Shown here piece after piece: positions 1 through 6,255 of a stretch of DNA of 6,537 bases; the stretch's first letter is position 1; each line of letters opens with the position of its first letter. Source of the DNA: Desulfoprunum sp. GTDB lineage: Bacteria > Desulfobacterota > Desulfobulbia > Desulfobulbales > Desulfocapsaceae. The notes below the pieces were generated by a model, which saw only the letters and a list, made by a program, of their open reading frames with translations, did not search any database and had not been told where the DNA came from. Made by a program: the position numbers and the translations under genes. The stretch lies in the NCBI GenBank assembly GCA_030696435.1, contig JAUYSF010000214.1, positions 1 through 6,537 of the forward strand, written 5' to 3'.

Positions 1-24
1 ATGGTTCATCTTATCAGACTGCTA

Positions 25-1263
25 TTATTTGGCAGACATGGGGAACACCGGGGTGTATCTGGCATGACGTACAGCTTTGGGCCAGATAGTGAGACGCTCC
101 ATACCCTTACCGGTATCTTTGATCTGCACAACCACCAGGGCGGCATGGGCATTCTGGCCGGTCTTGTCGAAGGCGACCTTGTCATAACCGACGATCATGC
201 CGGGGCCATCGCTCAGATCAGTGGCGCGCAGGGCCTCAATGATCTTGGCGGAGTCGAGCGAAGCGGCACGCTCAAGGGCGTCTTTTATGACATAGGTGGC
301 CAGATAGGCATCAACTGCCTCGCCGGTGAAGTTCTGACCGTATTTGGCCTTGTACTTCTCGTTGGCCTCTTTGGCACCGGCCTTGTTGACATCGGTTTCC
401 CACTCGACGATATCAAAAATCTGGGCGGAGTTTTTACCGGTGGCCTTCAAAAAGGAAGGATCGGCATGACCGCCGCCGCTGGCGATGATGGCCTTGAGCT
501 TGACATTGTATTCAGCCAGGGTATTGGTCAGAAGAATGGCGTCAGCTGCATTGGAAACGAGCATCAGGACATCGGGACGGGCACGTTTGATCTTCTGCAC
601 GACCGGGCTCAGATCGGTGGCGGTCGAAGGATAGGGTTCGTCAAGAACAACCTCGTAGCCGGCCTTCTTGGCCAAATCCTTCCACTGGGTGGCGAAACCG
701 GTACCCCAATCGCCGTTCTCATAAACAAAAGCCACCTTCTTGATCGGAGACTTGAATTCGGTCTCCATGTCTTTGAGGAAGGCGAACTGATCACGGGTCC
801 ACCAGGAATCCTTGGCGGCGATACGGAAGACGGTCTTAAAGCCCTGATCGGTGATCTTGTCGGCAACAGCTACGGGTACAACAAACGGCATGCCATAACG
901 CTCGGCCACTGCCGTAACCGGATAGGTCACGCCCGAGTTCCAGCAACCGGTAAGGACATTGACTTTTTCACTATTGATGAGACGCTCAGCCTCGGCCACG
1001 CCCTTCTCCGGTTTGGACTCGGAATCGGCATAGACCATCTGGAGCTTCGCCCCACCCAGGGATTTGACACCGCCCGCGGCGTTGATCTCTTCAACCGCCA
1101 TCTCCCTTGCCTGTTTGGCCTGCAGCCCGACCGAGGCAGAAGGCCCGGAAAGGGGAATGATGCTGCCGATCTTAACGACGTTCTCGGCATAGGCCGAAAG
1201 CGAAGTACCGATGAGCAAGGAAAAAGCGACAACGGGTACAGCAATCTTTTCTAGAATTTTCAT
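25..1263 (-). CDS. periplasmic substrate-binding protein of a branched-chain-amino-acid-type (LivK/HAAT) ABC transporter
   Basis: A 412-residue protein of the type 1 periplasmic binding fold (Peripla_BP_6 family), which captures a solute in the periplasm and delivers it to a LivHMGF-like ABC importer. Residues 1-26 form a signal peptide: a Lys-containing start, a hydrophobic core, and a likely cut after AYA at 24-26. No lipobox Cys is seen, so it should be soluble. The mature part opens with KIGSIIPLSGPSASVG (31-46), the usual first strand and ligand loop, followed by GCWNSGVTYPV (106-116) and YENGDWGTG (181-189). The length is normal for the family. The ATG at 1263 is chosen because it has a GAGGGG ribosome site and starts exactly at the signal peptide. 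The open frame runs upstream to 1518, but that stretch covers the promoter. Family members bind Leu/Ile/Val, other amino acids, amides, urea or aromatic acids, so the ligand is not determined. Permease and ATPase genes are not in the window. The TAA stop lies 24 bases from the left edge. Confidence 0.93.
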   Translation of the reverse strand: MKILEKIAVPVVAFSLLIGTSLSAYAENVVKIGSIIPLSGPSASVGLQAKQAREMAVEEINAAGGVKSLGGAKLQMVYADSESKPEKGVAEAERLINSEKVNVLTGCWNSGVTYPVTAVAERYGMPFVVPVAVADKITDQGFKTVFRIAAKDSWWTRDQFAFLKDMETEFKSPIKKVAFVYENGDWGTGFATQWKDLAKKAGYEVVLDEPYPSTATDLSPVVQKIKRARPDVLMLVSNAADAILLTNTLAEYNVKLKAIIASGGGHADPSFLKATGKNSAQIFDIVEWETDVNKAGAKEANEKYKAKYGQNFTGEAVDAYLATYVIKDALERAASLDSAKIIEALRATDLSDGPGMIVGYDKVAFDKTGQNAHAALVVVQIKDTGKGMERLTIWPKAVRHARYTPVFPMSAK

Positions 1264-1266
1264 ACA

Positions 1267-1272
1267 CCCCTC
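1267..1272 (-). promoter_or_regulatory. ribosome binding site deciding the start of the binding-protein gene
   Basis: On the minus strand GAGGGG is followed by TGT and then the ATG at 1263. The GAGG core sits about 5 bases from the start, a good Shine-Dalgarno distance. It supports the 412-residue form with an intact signal peptide over the in-frame ATG at 1518. Confidence 0.75.
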
Positions 1273-1306
1273 ACGTTTTGAAATTTCAGCCACCATTGGC
1301 AGGCCA

Positions 1307-1369
1307 GAGACCACCCTGCGGTCCGGGTGATCAACTGCCGGTCTCGGGGAAAGAGAAATCCTCTCTCCC
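1307..1369 (-). promoter_or_regulatory. foldable 5' leader of the binding-protein mRNA
   Basis: The predicted transcript from about 1391 has a leader of about 128 nt. Its first hairpin (1369 to 1347) is a 9-bp stem, GGGAGAGAG pairing with CTCTTTCCC, with one G-U pair and a 5-nt loop. A second structure (1345 to 1307) combines an outer GAGAC/GTCTC helix with an inner CACCC/GGGTG helix around an 8-nt loop. No run of U follows either stem, so neither looks like an intrinsic terminator. I match it to no known riboswitch. The inverted repeats are visible; a regulatory role (mRNA stability or translation) is inference. Confidence 0.35.
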
Positions 1370-1402
1370 GCTTTTAGGACGGACATTCTGTGATCGACCT
1401 TC

Positions 1403-1417
1403 GCAAGGAATGTGCCA
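1403..1417 (-). promoter_or_regulatory. sigma-54 (RpoN) -24/-12 promoter for the binding-protein gene
   Basis: Read on the minus strand, 1417 to 1403 is TGGCACATTCCTTGC, which fits the sigma-54 consensus TGGCAC-R-N4-TTGC at every specified position. The invariant GG lies at 1416-1415 and GC at 1404-1403, with correct spacing. Transcription should start near 1391, giving a leader of about 128 nt before the ATG at 1263. Sigma-54 polymerase cannot open promoters without an AAA+ activator, and the gene just upstream encodes one. Two dyad sites lie at the expected enhancer distance. Confidence 0.85.
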
Positions 1418-1500
1418 GGAAGAGGGATTGATATTTTTATGATTCTATTTGAAGAGTTAGAATACTGTGGCCAGCTCTGCCGAGATAGAGTCGCTAGACT

Positions 1501-1548
1501 GTCAACCAAAGGCGTCAACCTGAGTTGACGGCGTCAACCCAGGTTGAC
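1501..1548. promoter_or_regulatory. tandem dyad enhancer (UAS), probable binding sites for the adjacent sigma-54 activator
   Basis: Two 16-bp dyads of form GTCAAC-N4-GTTGAC lie at 1514-1529 and 1533-1548; the second extends to GTCAACC-CA-GGTTGAC. Their centres are 19 bp apart, close to two helical turns, so dimers would sit on nearly the same face. A third GTCAACC at 1501-1507 lacks a good partner and may be a weak half-site. The dyads lie about 130 and 149 bp upstream of the predicted start, the usual place for a sigma-54 enhancer. Fis-type helix-turn-helix activators bind such dyads as dimers. That the protein encoded at 1611-3047 binds here is inferred from adjacency and geometry. Confidence 0.75.
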
Positions 1549-1610
1549 ATGATGAGAACAGGAAGGAAGTGCTGCGGGTAGCAAGGGAAGGCCAAGTTCT
1601 TCAGTTCACC

Positions 1611-3047
1611 TCACAGCTCAGCTTCAGATCTGTTCGCATCCCGTTTCTTCAGGCGTTTATGCAGAGCCTGCCGGGATACACCGAGCAGTTGGGCCGCCTT
1701 ATTCTGGTTATTCTGGGTCGAACTCAAGGCGACATCAACGGCATAATCGGCCAGTTCTTCAAGGCTCGGGAAATGACCGAACAGGGCTTCGAGCGGGTTA
1801 TTGGCCGTTGCCAGTACCTGACTGCCCATCATTGAGACGGCCTCACCCAGCCGCTCTGCGATCAACCCCTCCTGGATCTGTCCACCCTCACAGCGGGCCA
1901 CCGCATCGGAGATATAGGCCTTGAGCTCCCGGATATTGCCCCAGAAGGCATGCCGTTGCAGGAGGGTTACCGCCTCTCGGCTGATGGCCGGGGTGGCCTT
2001 GTGCATGGCCTTCGCCGCTGAGGCAACAAGGTACTCGACCAAAAGGGGAATGTCCTCGCGGCGGTCTCGCAGTGGTGGCAAGCGGATGAGATGGGTGCTG
2101 AGACGGTAGTAAAGATCCATCCGGAATCGGCCTTCCTGGACCGCCAGCCGGCTGAGATCCTTGTTGGCGGCGGTAATGACCCTGGCCAGGCACTGTTTGG
2201 GCTGATCGGAGCCAAGGGGATAATAGATCTTTTCCTGTAAAAGGCGCAGCAGTTTGACCTGGGAGACCTCGCTCAGGTCGCCAATCTCATCAAGAAAGAT
2301 CGTGCCGCCCCTGGCCTTTTCCAACAAACCCGGACGGTTGCTGTCCGCGCCGGTATAGGCCCCCCTGGTGTGGCCAAAGAGGGTATCGGAGAACAGAGTG
2401 TCGTCAAGGCCCGAAATATCGACTGCCACAAACTCGCCGGGCAGACCGCTCACCTCATGGATGGCCCTGGCGATCAGTTCCTTGCCCGAGCCGGTCTCAC
2501 CGAGGATCAATGTCGGCAGACCGCTGCCGGCGATCGATTCGATATACTGAAAGATGCCGAACATCACCGGATTTTTGGTGACAATCGGTTTGAAGGCCGG
2601 ATTGGCATGGGGTGCGGGATCAAAGGAAATACCCTTTAAGGACATCACCTCATTGCGCAGCAGGCCAATTTCCAGGGCATTGCGCAGGGCCGAGCTGAAC
2701 ATCTTCAGATCGATGGGTTTCACCAGATAATCATGGGCGCCGAGGCGCAGGCACTCAACAGCCGTCTCGATCTCTGAATTGGCGGTGATGATAATAACCG
2801 GCACCTGGGGTTTTTTGGCCTTCATCTCCCTGAGGACATCCTGGCCGGACATATTCGGCATGTTCAGATCAAGAAACAGGATCGGGGCATACATGCCCTC
2901 CAGGGCAGCGAGGACGCCGCGACTGTCATTGAGCGTCGTCACATTTCTGATCCCCATCGACATCAGGAGCAGGCTGTAGGCGTCGAGTTCGGATTGCTCG
3001 TCATCGACCAACAGGATCTGACAATTTTTCATCTTTGCATTGATCAT
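1611..3047 (-). CDS. NtrC-family sigma-54-dependent response regulator
   Basis: A 478-residue protein with all three NtrC-type parts. The receiver domain (about 9-125) has acidic pair D15/D16, phosphoacceptor D60 (LFLDLNMPNMSG), T88 and K110. The AAA+ domain (about 155-385) has Walker A GETGSGKE (183-190), sigma-54 contact loop GAYTGA (229-234), Walker B GGTIFLDEIGD (247-257) and the FRMDLYYRL segment (308-316). A Fis-type helix-turn-helix (about 433-468) ends in AAQLLGVSRQALHKRL. When phosphorylated it should oligomerise and use ATP to remodel sigma-54 polymerase. GAYTGA has Tyr for the usual Phe, a natural variant expected to work. The start at 3047 overlaps the kinase stop as ATGA, implying translational coupling; no strong ribosome site is seen, and the Met at residue 6 (3032) is an alternative. 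The likely target is the sigma-54 promoter downstream at 1403-1417. The domain assignment is very secure. Confidence 0.95.
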   Translation of the reverse strand: MINAKMKNCQILLVDDEQSELDAYSLLLMSMGIRNVTTLNDSRGVLAALEGMYAPILFLDLNMPNMSGQDVLREMKAKKPQVPVIIITANSEIETAVECLRLGAHDYLVKPIDLKMFSSALRNALEIGLLRNEVMSLKGISFDPAPHANPAFKPIVTKNPVMFGIFQYIESIAGSGLPTLILGETGSGKELIARAIHEVSGLPGEFVAVDISGLDDTLFSDTLFGHTRGAYTGADSNRPGLLEKARGGTIFLDEIGDLSEVSQVKLLRLLQEKIYYPLGSDQPKQCLARVITAANKDLSRLAVQEGRFRMDLYYRLSTHLIRLPPLRDRREDIPLLVEYLVASAAKAMHKATPAISREAVTLLQRHAFWGNIRELKAYISDAVARCEGGQIQEGLIAERLGEAVSMMGSQVLATANNPLEALFGHFPSLEELADYAVDVALSSTQNNQNKAAQLLGVSRQALHKRLKKRDANRSEAEL

Positions 3048-5179
3048 TGCACACTGTCCGTTGCCATTTTTTTCAACTTGATGGTGAATTGAGCGCCTGT
3101 CGTGGTATTTGCCGCCAGCAGTTCGCCGCCCATCTCTTTTTCGACAATCATTTTCGACATATACAGCCCCATACCGGTACCGGATGAGGCCCCCTTGGTG
3201 GTATAATAGGGGTTGAATATCTGCGGCAGGAGGTGTTCGGGGATGCCGCAGCCGCTGTCGATAATATCTATAATAACCTCATCTTCCCTGCTTGCCACGA
3301 TGATATCGATGGTCTGGGCCGTGCCATCGCCCTCGTCCTGCCTGCTTTCCAGGATCGCGTCCCTGGCATTGGCCAGGATATTGACCAGAACATGGACGAA
3401 CTCACCCTGATAGCCAAGGACCACGAGCGCATCCGAACCCGCCTGGTTCTTGACCGAGAGGATGATATTGCCGTGCTTCATCTGGGCCTCCATGAGCTTG
3501 ACCGCGCTGATGAGCACCCCGAAGACATCCACCGGCCCCTTTTTCTTGGCCGGCCGAAAAAAATTGCGAAAATCATCGATGGTCTTCGACATGAACTGGA
3601 TCTGACCGTTCGCCCCGGACACCAGTTTATCGACAAAGGGCTTGCTCAGAAGATTATTGTACTGGGCGGCCTCAAGGCTGGAGATATAGGTAGCCAGGGT
3701 ATTGAGGGGCTGACGCCACTGGTGGGCGATGGCCCCCAGCATCTCACCGACTGCCGCCAGTTTCTGGGCCTGCATCAGTTGTCCTTCGGCATCGACCCGT
3801 TTGGAGATGTCCCTGATACTCGACAGGGTCAGCTCTTCATTGTTCAGGGTGAAGATCTTGAGGTTGACCGAGGCCGGAAATTCCGTGCCGTCGGACCGAC
3901 TGAACGACCATCTAAAAAACTGCTGCTCCCCTTCACGGGAATTTTCAATGATCCTGCTTATACATTCACTGCTGAGCGAACCGTCCGGCTGATAGGCGGG
4001 CGAGAGATCAAGCATGGTCTTTTCGAGAATCTCTTCACGCGAGAGTCCGAATATCTCTTCGGCCTTGTGATTGCATTCCGTATGCTGCAGGCCCTTACTG
4101 ATCAGGATCGCGTCATTGGCCACATTGAAGAGGGTCTGGTAATAGGTCTCAACCTCTTTTCTCTTGGTGATATTCCACTCCAGATCCTTGTTGATGTCAA
4201 TCATCTGGACCTGATGCTGCTGGACTGCGGAACTGTAGCGTTTGCTGAACATGAACAGGACCAGACCGCTGCCCCCCAGGCCGACGAGGGCGATCAGGGC
4301 CAGAATTCCCAAGATCCGCAGGACGATTTCCATGGCAAAGATCATGGTGGTCTCGCGAGTCAGTGAGTAGGCCTCGACATAGGGTACTGTAATGCAGAGG
4401 AACCAGTCGGAACCTGCGATCAGTCGGTAGGAAAAGATGTTTTTTTCACCGCTGCCGGAGAGATAGAGCATTGTTCCTTCGTTATTTTCCTTAAAGACAT
4501 TGAGCTTTCCGGCAAGATCCGGTTCGATAGTCTGCAGATTGGCCCGCATGACATAGTCCTTGATGGGATGAACCAGGATGGTGCCGCTCCTCTCGACCAG
4601 AAAGGCGTATCCCGTCTTGCTCACTTTCAGGTTCAGGACATTGTTCACCAGGGTATCGAGGACGGTATCGGCCCCCATGACCCCGCGCAGTTTGCCGCCA
4701 CGCAGCAGCGGCTTCACCAAGGCGATGACCAGCTTATTGGTGACCATATCGATATAGGGGGTGGTAAAGCTGATTGTGCCCGTCTCAACGGCCCGCCGAT
4801 ACCAGGGCCGCACCCGGGGATCGTAGCCGGGGGGCGGCAGCCAATCCGCTCCGTCGATCAGCATGCCTGTACTTTCGCCAATATAGACATCACTGAAATG
4901 ACCTGCCTTCATGGCCATCTTCAAGGGGCCCATGGTCATCTCATTGCGTCCCAGGAGGTCGGAGGGCACGGAGGCGGCGGTGGCATCGAGGATCTTCATC
5001 TGCTGATTCAGCCACAATTCAACGGTACTCGCCGCCTTCGCGGCCAGATCCTGCTGCTGGGCAATAATGGTCTTCTCGACGATATGTTGGGTGATCCGGT
5101 AGTTGATCGCTACGGCAGCGAGCACAACCCCGGACAGCACCGTCATAATGATGATCGATTTACGGATCTTGATATTCAT
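3044..5179 (-). CDS. membrane sensor histidine kinase with periplasmic dCache and cytoplasmic PAS domains
   Basis: A 711-residue kinase, partner of the regulator whose start overlaps its stop. Membrane segments at about 8-27 and 286-311 flank a large periplasmic region (about 30-280) of the double-Cache type. Its distal pocket carries Y119-x4-R124-x-W126-Y127, then Y142 and D171, the residue pattern reported for amino-acid-binding dCache_1 domains. A linker likely to be coiled (about 312-345) leads to a PAS domain (about 343-460). The HisKA domain follows, with phosphorylated H486 in AIAHQWRQPLN, and then the ATPase domain: N box N600/N604 with D607, G1 box DSGCGIP (641-647) and G2 box GTGMGL (667-672). 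All catalytic motifs are intact. No HAMP domain is obvious. The ATG at 5179 has an AAAGG ribosome site 4 bases upstream. Sensing of an amino acid or close analogue is inference from the motif and from the binding-protein gene downstream; other small ligands remain possible. Confidence 0.94.
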   Translation of the reverse strand: MNIKIRKSIIIMTVLSGVVLAAVAINYRITQHIVEKTIIAQQQDLAAKAASTVELWLNQQMKILDATAASVPSDLLGRNEMTMGPLKMAMKAGHFSDVYIGESTGMLIDGADWLPPPGYDPRVRPWYRRAVETGTISFTTPYIDMVTNKLVIALVKPLLRGGKLRGVMGADTVLDTLVNNVLNLKVSKTGYAFLVERSGTILVHPIKDYVMRANLQTIEPDLAGKLNVFKENNEGTMLYLSGSGEKNIFSYRLIAGSDWFLCITVPYVEAYSLTRETTMIFAMEIVLRILGILALIALVGLGGSGLVLFMFSKRYSSAVQQHQVQMIDINKDLEWNITKRKEVETYYQTLFNVANDAILISKGLQHTECNHKAEEIFGLSREEILEKTMLDLSPAYQPDGSLSSECISRIIENSREGEQQFFRWSFSRSDGTEFPASVNLKIFTLNNEELTLSSIRDISKRVDAEGQLMQAQKLAAVGEMLGAIAHQWRQPLNTLATYISSLEAAQYNNLLSKPFVDKLVSGANGQIQFMSKTIDDFRNFFRPAKKKGPVDVFGVLISAVKLMEAQMKHGNIILSVKNQAGSDALVVLGYQGEFVHVLVNILANARDAILESRQDEGDGTAQTIDIIVASREDEVIIDIIDSGCGIPEHLLPQIFNPYYTTKGASSGTGMGLYMSKMIVEKEMGGELLAANTTTGAQFTIKLKKMATDSVQ

Positions 5180-5234
5180 ACAGCCTTTAATTGTTAAAAA
5201 AAGATCGTACCTTTTCAGTTCGTTTGCCTTGAAT

Positions 5235-5270
5235 TCATCGGGATCGAAATCGCTATCGCTATCCGGATCG
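5235..5270 (-). repeat. CGATNN hexamer array, left copy
   Basis: Six consecutive 6-bp units of form NNATCG on the plus strand (tc-, gg-, aa-, ct-, ct-, gg-ATCG; the fifth ends ATCC), which is CGATNN on the minus strand. It is the opposed partner of the array at 5362-5397 and lies 56 bp upstream of the kinase start. Such degenerate hexamer arrays occur between genes in some deltaproteobacteria as I recall; their function is not known to me. Confidence 0.7.
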
Positions 5271-5361
5271 AATCCTTGCAGTTCCGGGCAGTTCCGTTTT
5301 GCTCAGAATTTTTCCAAGCGAGATAGTTTTTTCCACTCCACCGCCTTCTCTTTGCTTTGAA

Positions 5362-5397
5362 CGATTTCGATAGCGATCCCGATTTCGATTTCGATTA
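5362..5397 (+). repeat. CGATNN hexamer array, right copy in opposite orientation
   Basis: Six perfect-phase units CGATTT, CGATAG, CGATCC, CGATTT, CGATTT, CGATTA. The array has the same length as the left copy and is inverted relative to it, with 91 bp between them, so the two can pair as imperfect arms of a long stem. Neither array codes for a recognisable protein. Confidence 0.7.
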
Positions 5398-5790
5398 TTC
5401 ATCGCAATCAAGGATTGAAGAGTTACAAAATCTCGTACCAAATTCACACGACGGCCCATATGTGCTGAGAGGACGCGACGATCGAAATCGCCACTCAGGG
5501 ACTACCGTTGCAACTGGTGGGCCAGATAATCAAGAACTATCTTACATGGACCAGTCGGTCAAAATCGAGACATGGTGACTCCGACATCACCGGCCATCAG
5601 GGACATTTTATTCCAATTCCACATCAAGCGTTAACTATGTCGGCTGCGCTGTGCAGCTCCTCGCCGTACGTGTATGTTCTGTCCTCGTCGCTACTCGCTT
5701 GCCTTGGCGTTCTCATCTTGATTTTGAAATCGAATTACACAGGTAATGAGTCATGCAAAAATCTGACCTTGAAGTTATTTTAATAACCAT

Positions 5791-5939
5791 ACACCTATAG
5801 AAGATCTCTTGAGGTCGCACGTCATGGACACCACCCTGGATGACGGATACCAAACGATGGCTGCTGACAAGGAGCGTGAGGCCGAGGCGGAAGAATGGTG
5901 AATGCTCTCGCCGGAGATATGGTCAATGAAACGCGGTGA
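5791..5939 (+). pseudogene. remnant of a MazE-like antitoxin gene
   Basis: Only the C-terminal part of an antitoxin can be read. In one frame 5791-5898 gives a segment including DDGYQTMAADKEREAEAEEW, then TGA at 5899. Shifting one base at the Trp codon continues VNALAGDMVNETR and stops at 5937-5939, overlapping the toxin start at 5926. This acidic tail followed by an overlapping MazF gene is what I recall from intact pairs of this type. A single-base deletion near 5898 therefore explains the break. The N-terminal DNA-binding part is absent: upstream the frame meets a stop at 5770 and the sequence is not recognisable. The antitoxin would have neutralised the adjacent RNase. Family assignment rests mainly on the neighbour and on memory of similar tails. 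Confidence 0.6.
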
Positions 5940-6243
5940 AGCCTGGTGGGTCGAATTTGATCCGGCAATCGGGAGTGAGATCCGCAAGACCCGCCCGGCT
6001 GTCATTGTCAGCAATGATGCGGCGAACCGGAACCTGGCAAGAGAAGTTGTTTAGATCGACAAGTAACACAGCCGCCAATATCCCGGCGAGGCCTTGGTGG
6101 TACTTGCCAGTAAGCAGAGCTATGGCCGATCTAATCATGGCAGCGGATAAATCCCGTTTAAAACTCAACTTGGTGATTTGACAAAGGCGGATGTGCTGGC
6201 CGTCGAGGAGGCCTTTCTCATCCATTTAGGAATGCCAAAATGA
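5926..6243 (+). pseudogene. decayed MazF/PemK-type toxin gene
   Basis: MazF/PemK toxins are small sequence-specific mRNA endonucleases. From ATG 5926 the first 42 codons read well (MKRGEAWWVEFDPAIGSE, then IRKTRPAVIVSNDAANRNLA), which is the family's N-terminal signature, and end at TAG 6052. Later blocks are present in alternating frames: TSNTA (6059-6073) in a second frame, YPGEALVVLASKQS (6079-6120) back in the first, AMADLIMAADKSRLK (6119-6163) in the second, and TQLGDLTKADVLAVEEA to HLGMPK with TGA 6241 in the first. Start and final stop are in the same frame, giving an original length near 105 residues, normal for the family. At least two compensating pairs of indels plus stops at 6052, 6064 and 6148 make it inactive. 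The 42-residue piece alone lacks most of the fold. It overlaps the antitoxin remnant, as in intact operons. Confidence 0.85.
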
Positions 6244-6255
6244 GCTACCCTTCTA

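Larger units (their letters stand above)
5180..5790. other. intergenic stretch without a convincing gene
   Basis: About 610 bases between the kinase start and the toxin-antitoxin remnant. It should contain the kinase promoter, but I see no strong sigma-70 or sigma-54 box and no further GTCAAC dyad. It holds two opposed hexamer arrays, a 9-bp direct repeat GCAGTTCCG (5278-5286 and 5288-5296), and a small hairpin GCTGC-N5-GCAGC (5643-5657). AAATCGA-like words recur near 5247, 5485, 5565 and 5728. Short open frames here translate to low-complexity Arg/Asn or Asp/Phe runs over the repeats and resemble no protein I recognise. Confidence 0.6.

Noticed and set aside
1..1254. Long plus-strand open frame of 417 codons opposite the binding-protein gene
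   Set aside because: It is antisense to a clear family member with signal peptide and ribosome site; its own translation is Gly-rich with no domain. The same holds for the plus-strand frames at 3233-4366 and 4568-5197 opposite the kinase.
1264..1518. N-terminal extension of 85 codons on the binding protein
   Set aside because: It would place the sigma-54 promoter inside the coding region and bury the signal peptide; the start at 1263 has a good ribosome site.
1561..1610. Terminator after the response-regulator gene
   Set aside because: Only a 4-bp inverted repeat (TGCT/AGCA) is present and no T run follows, so readthrough toward the binding-protein gene cannot be excluded.
5204..5233. Possible sigma-70 promoter for the kinase (TTCAAG, 18 bp, TACGAT on the minus strand)
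   Set aside because: The -35 match is poor, and the AT-rich leader makes chance matches likely.
5235..5397. CRISPR array
   Set aside because: The units are contiguous 6-bp words without spacers, and no cas gene is present.
5259..5459. 66-codon minus-strand frame rich in Asn/Arg
   Set aside because: The central part is a translation of the hexamer array (NRNRNRDRYRNR), and no ribosome site or family resemblance supports it.
5357..5783. Small plus-strand frames of 73 and 91 codons
   Set aside because: The first is an Asp/Phe-rich reading of the repeats; the second has unusual composition, no ribosome site and no recognisable domain.
5936..6181. 81-codon plus-strand frame, and the 100-codon minus-strand frame opposite it
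   Set aside because: The first joins out-of-frame stretches with the shifted TSNTA and AMADLIM pieces of the decayed toxin; the second is its antisense shadow.
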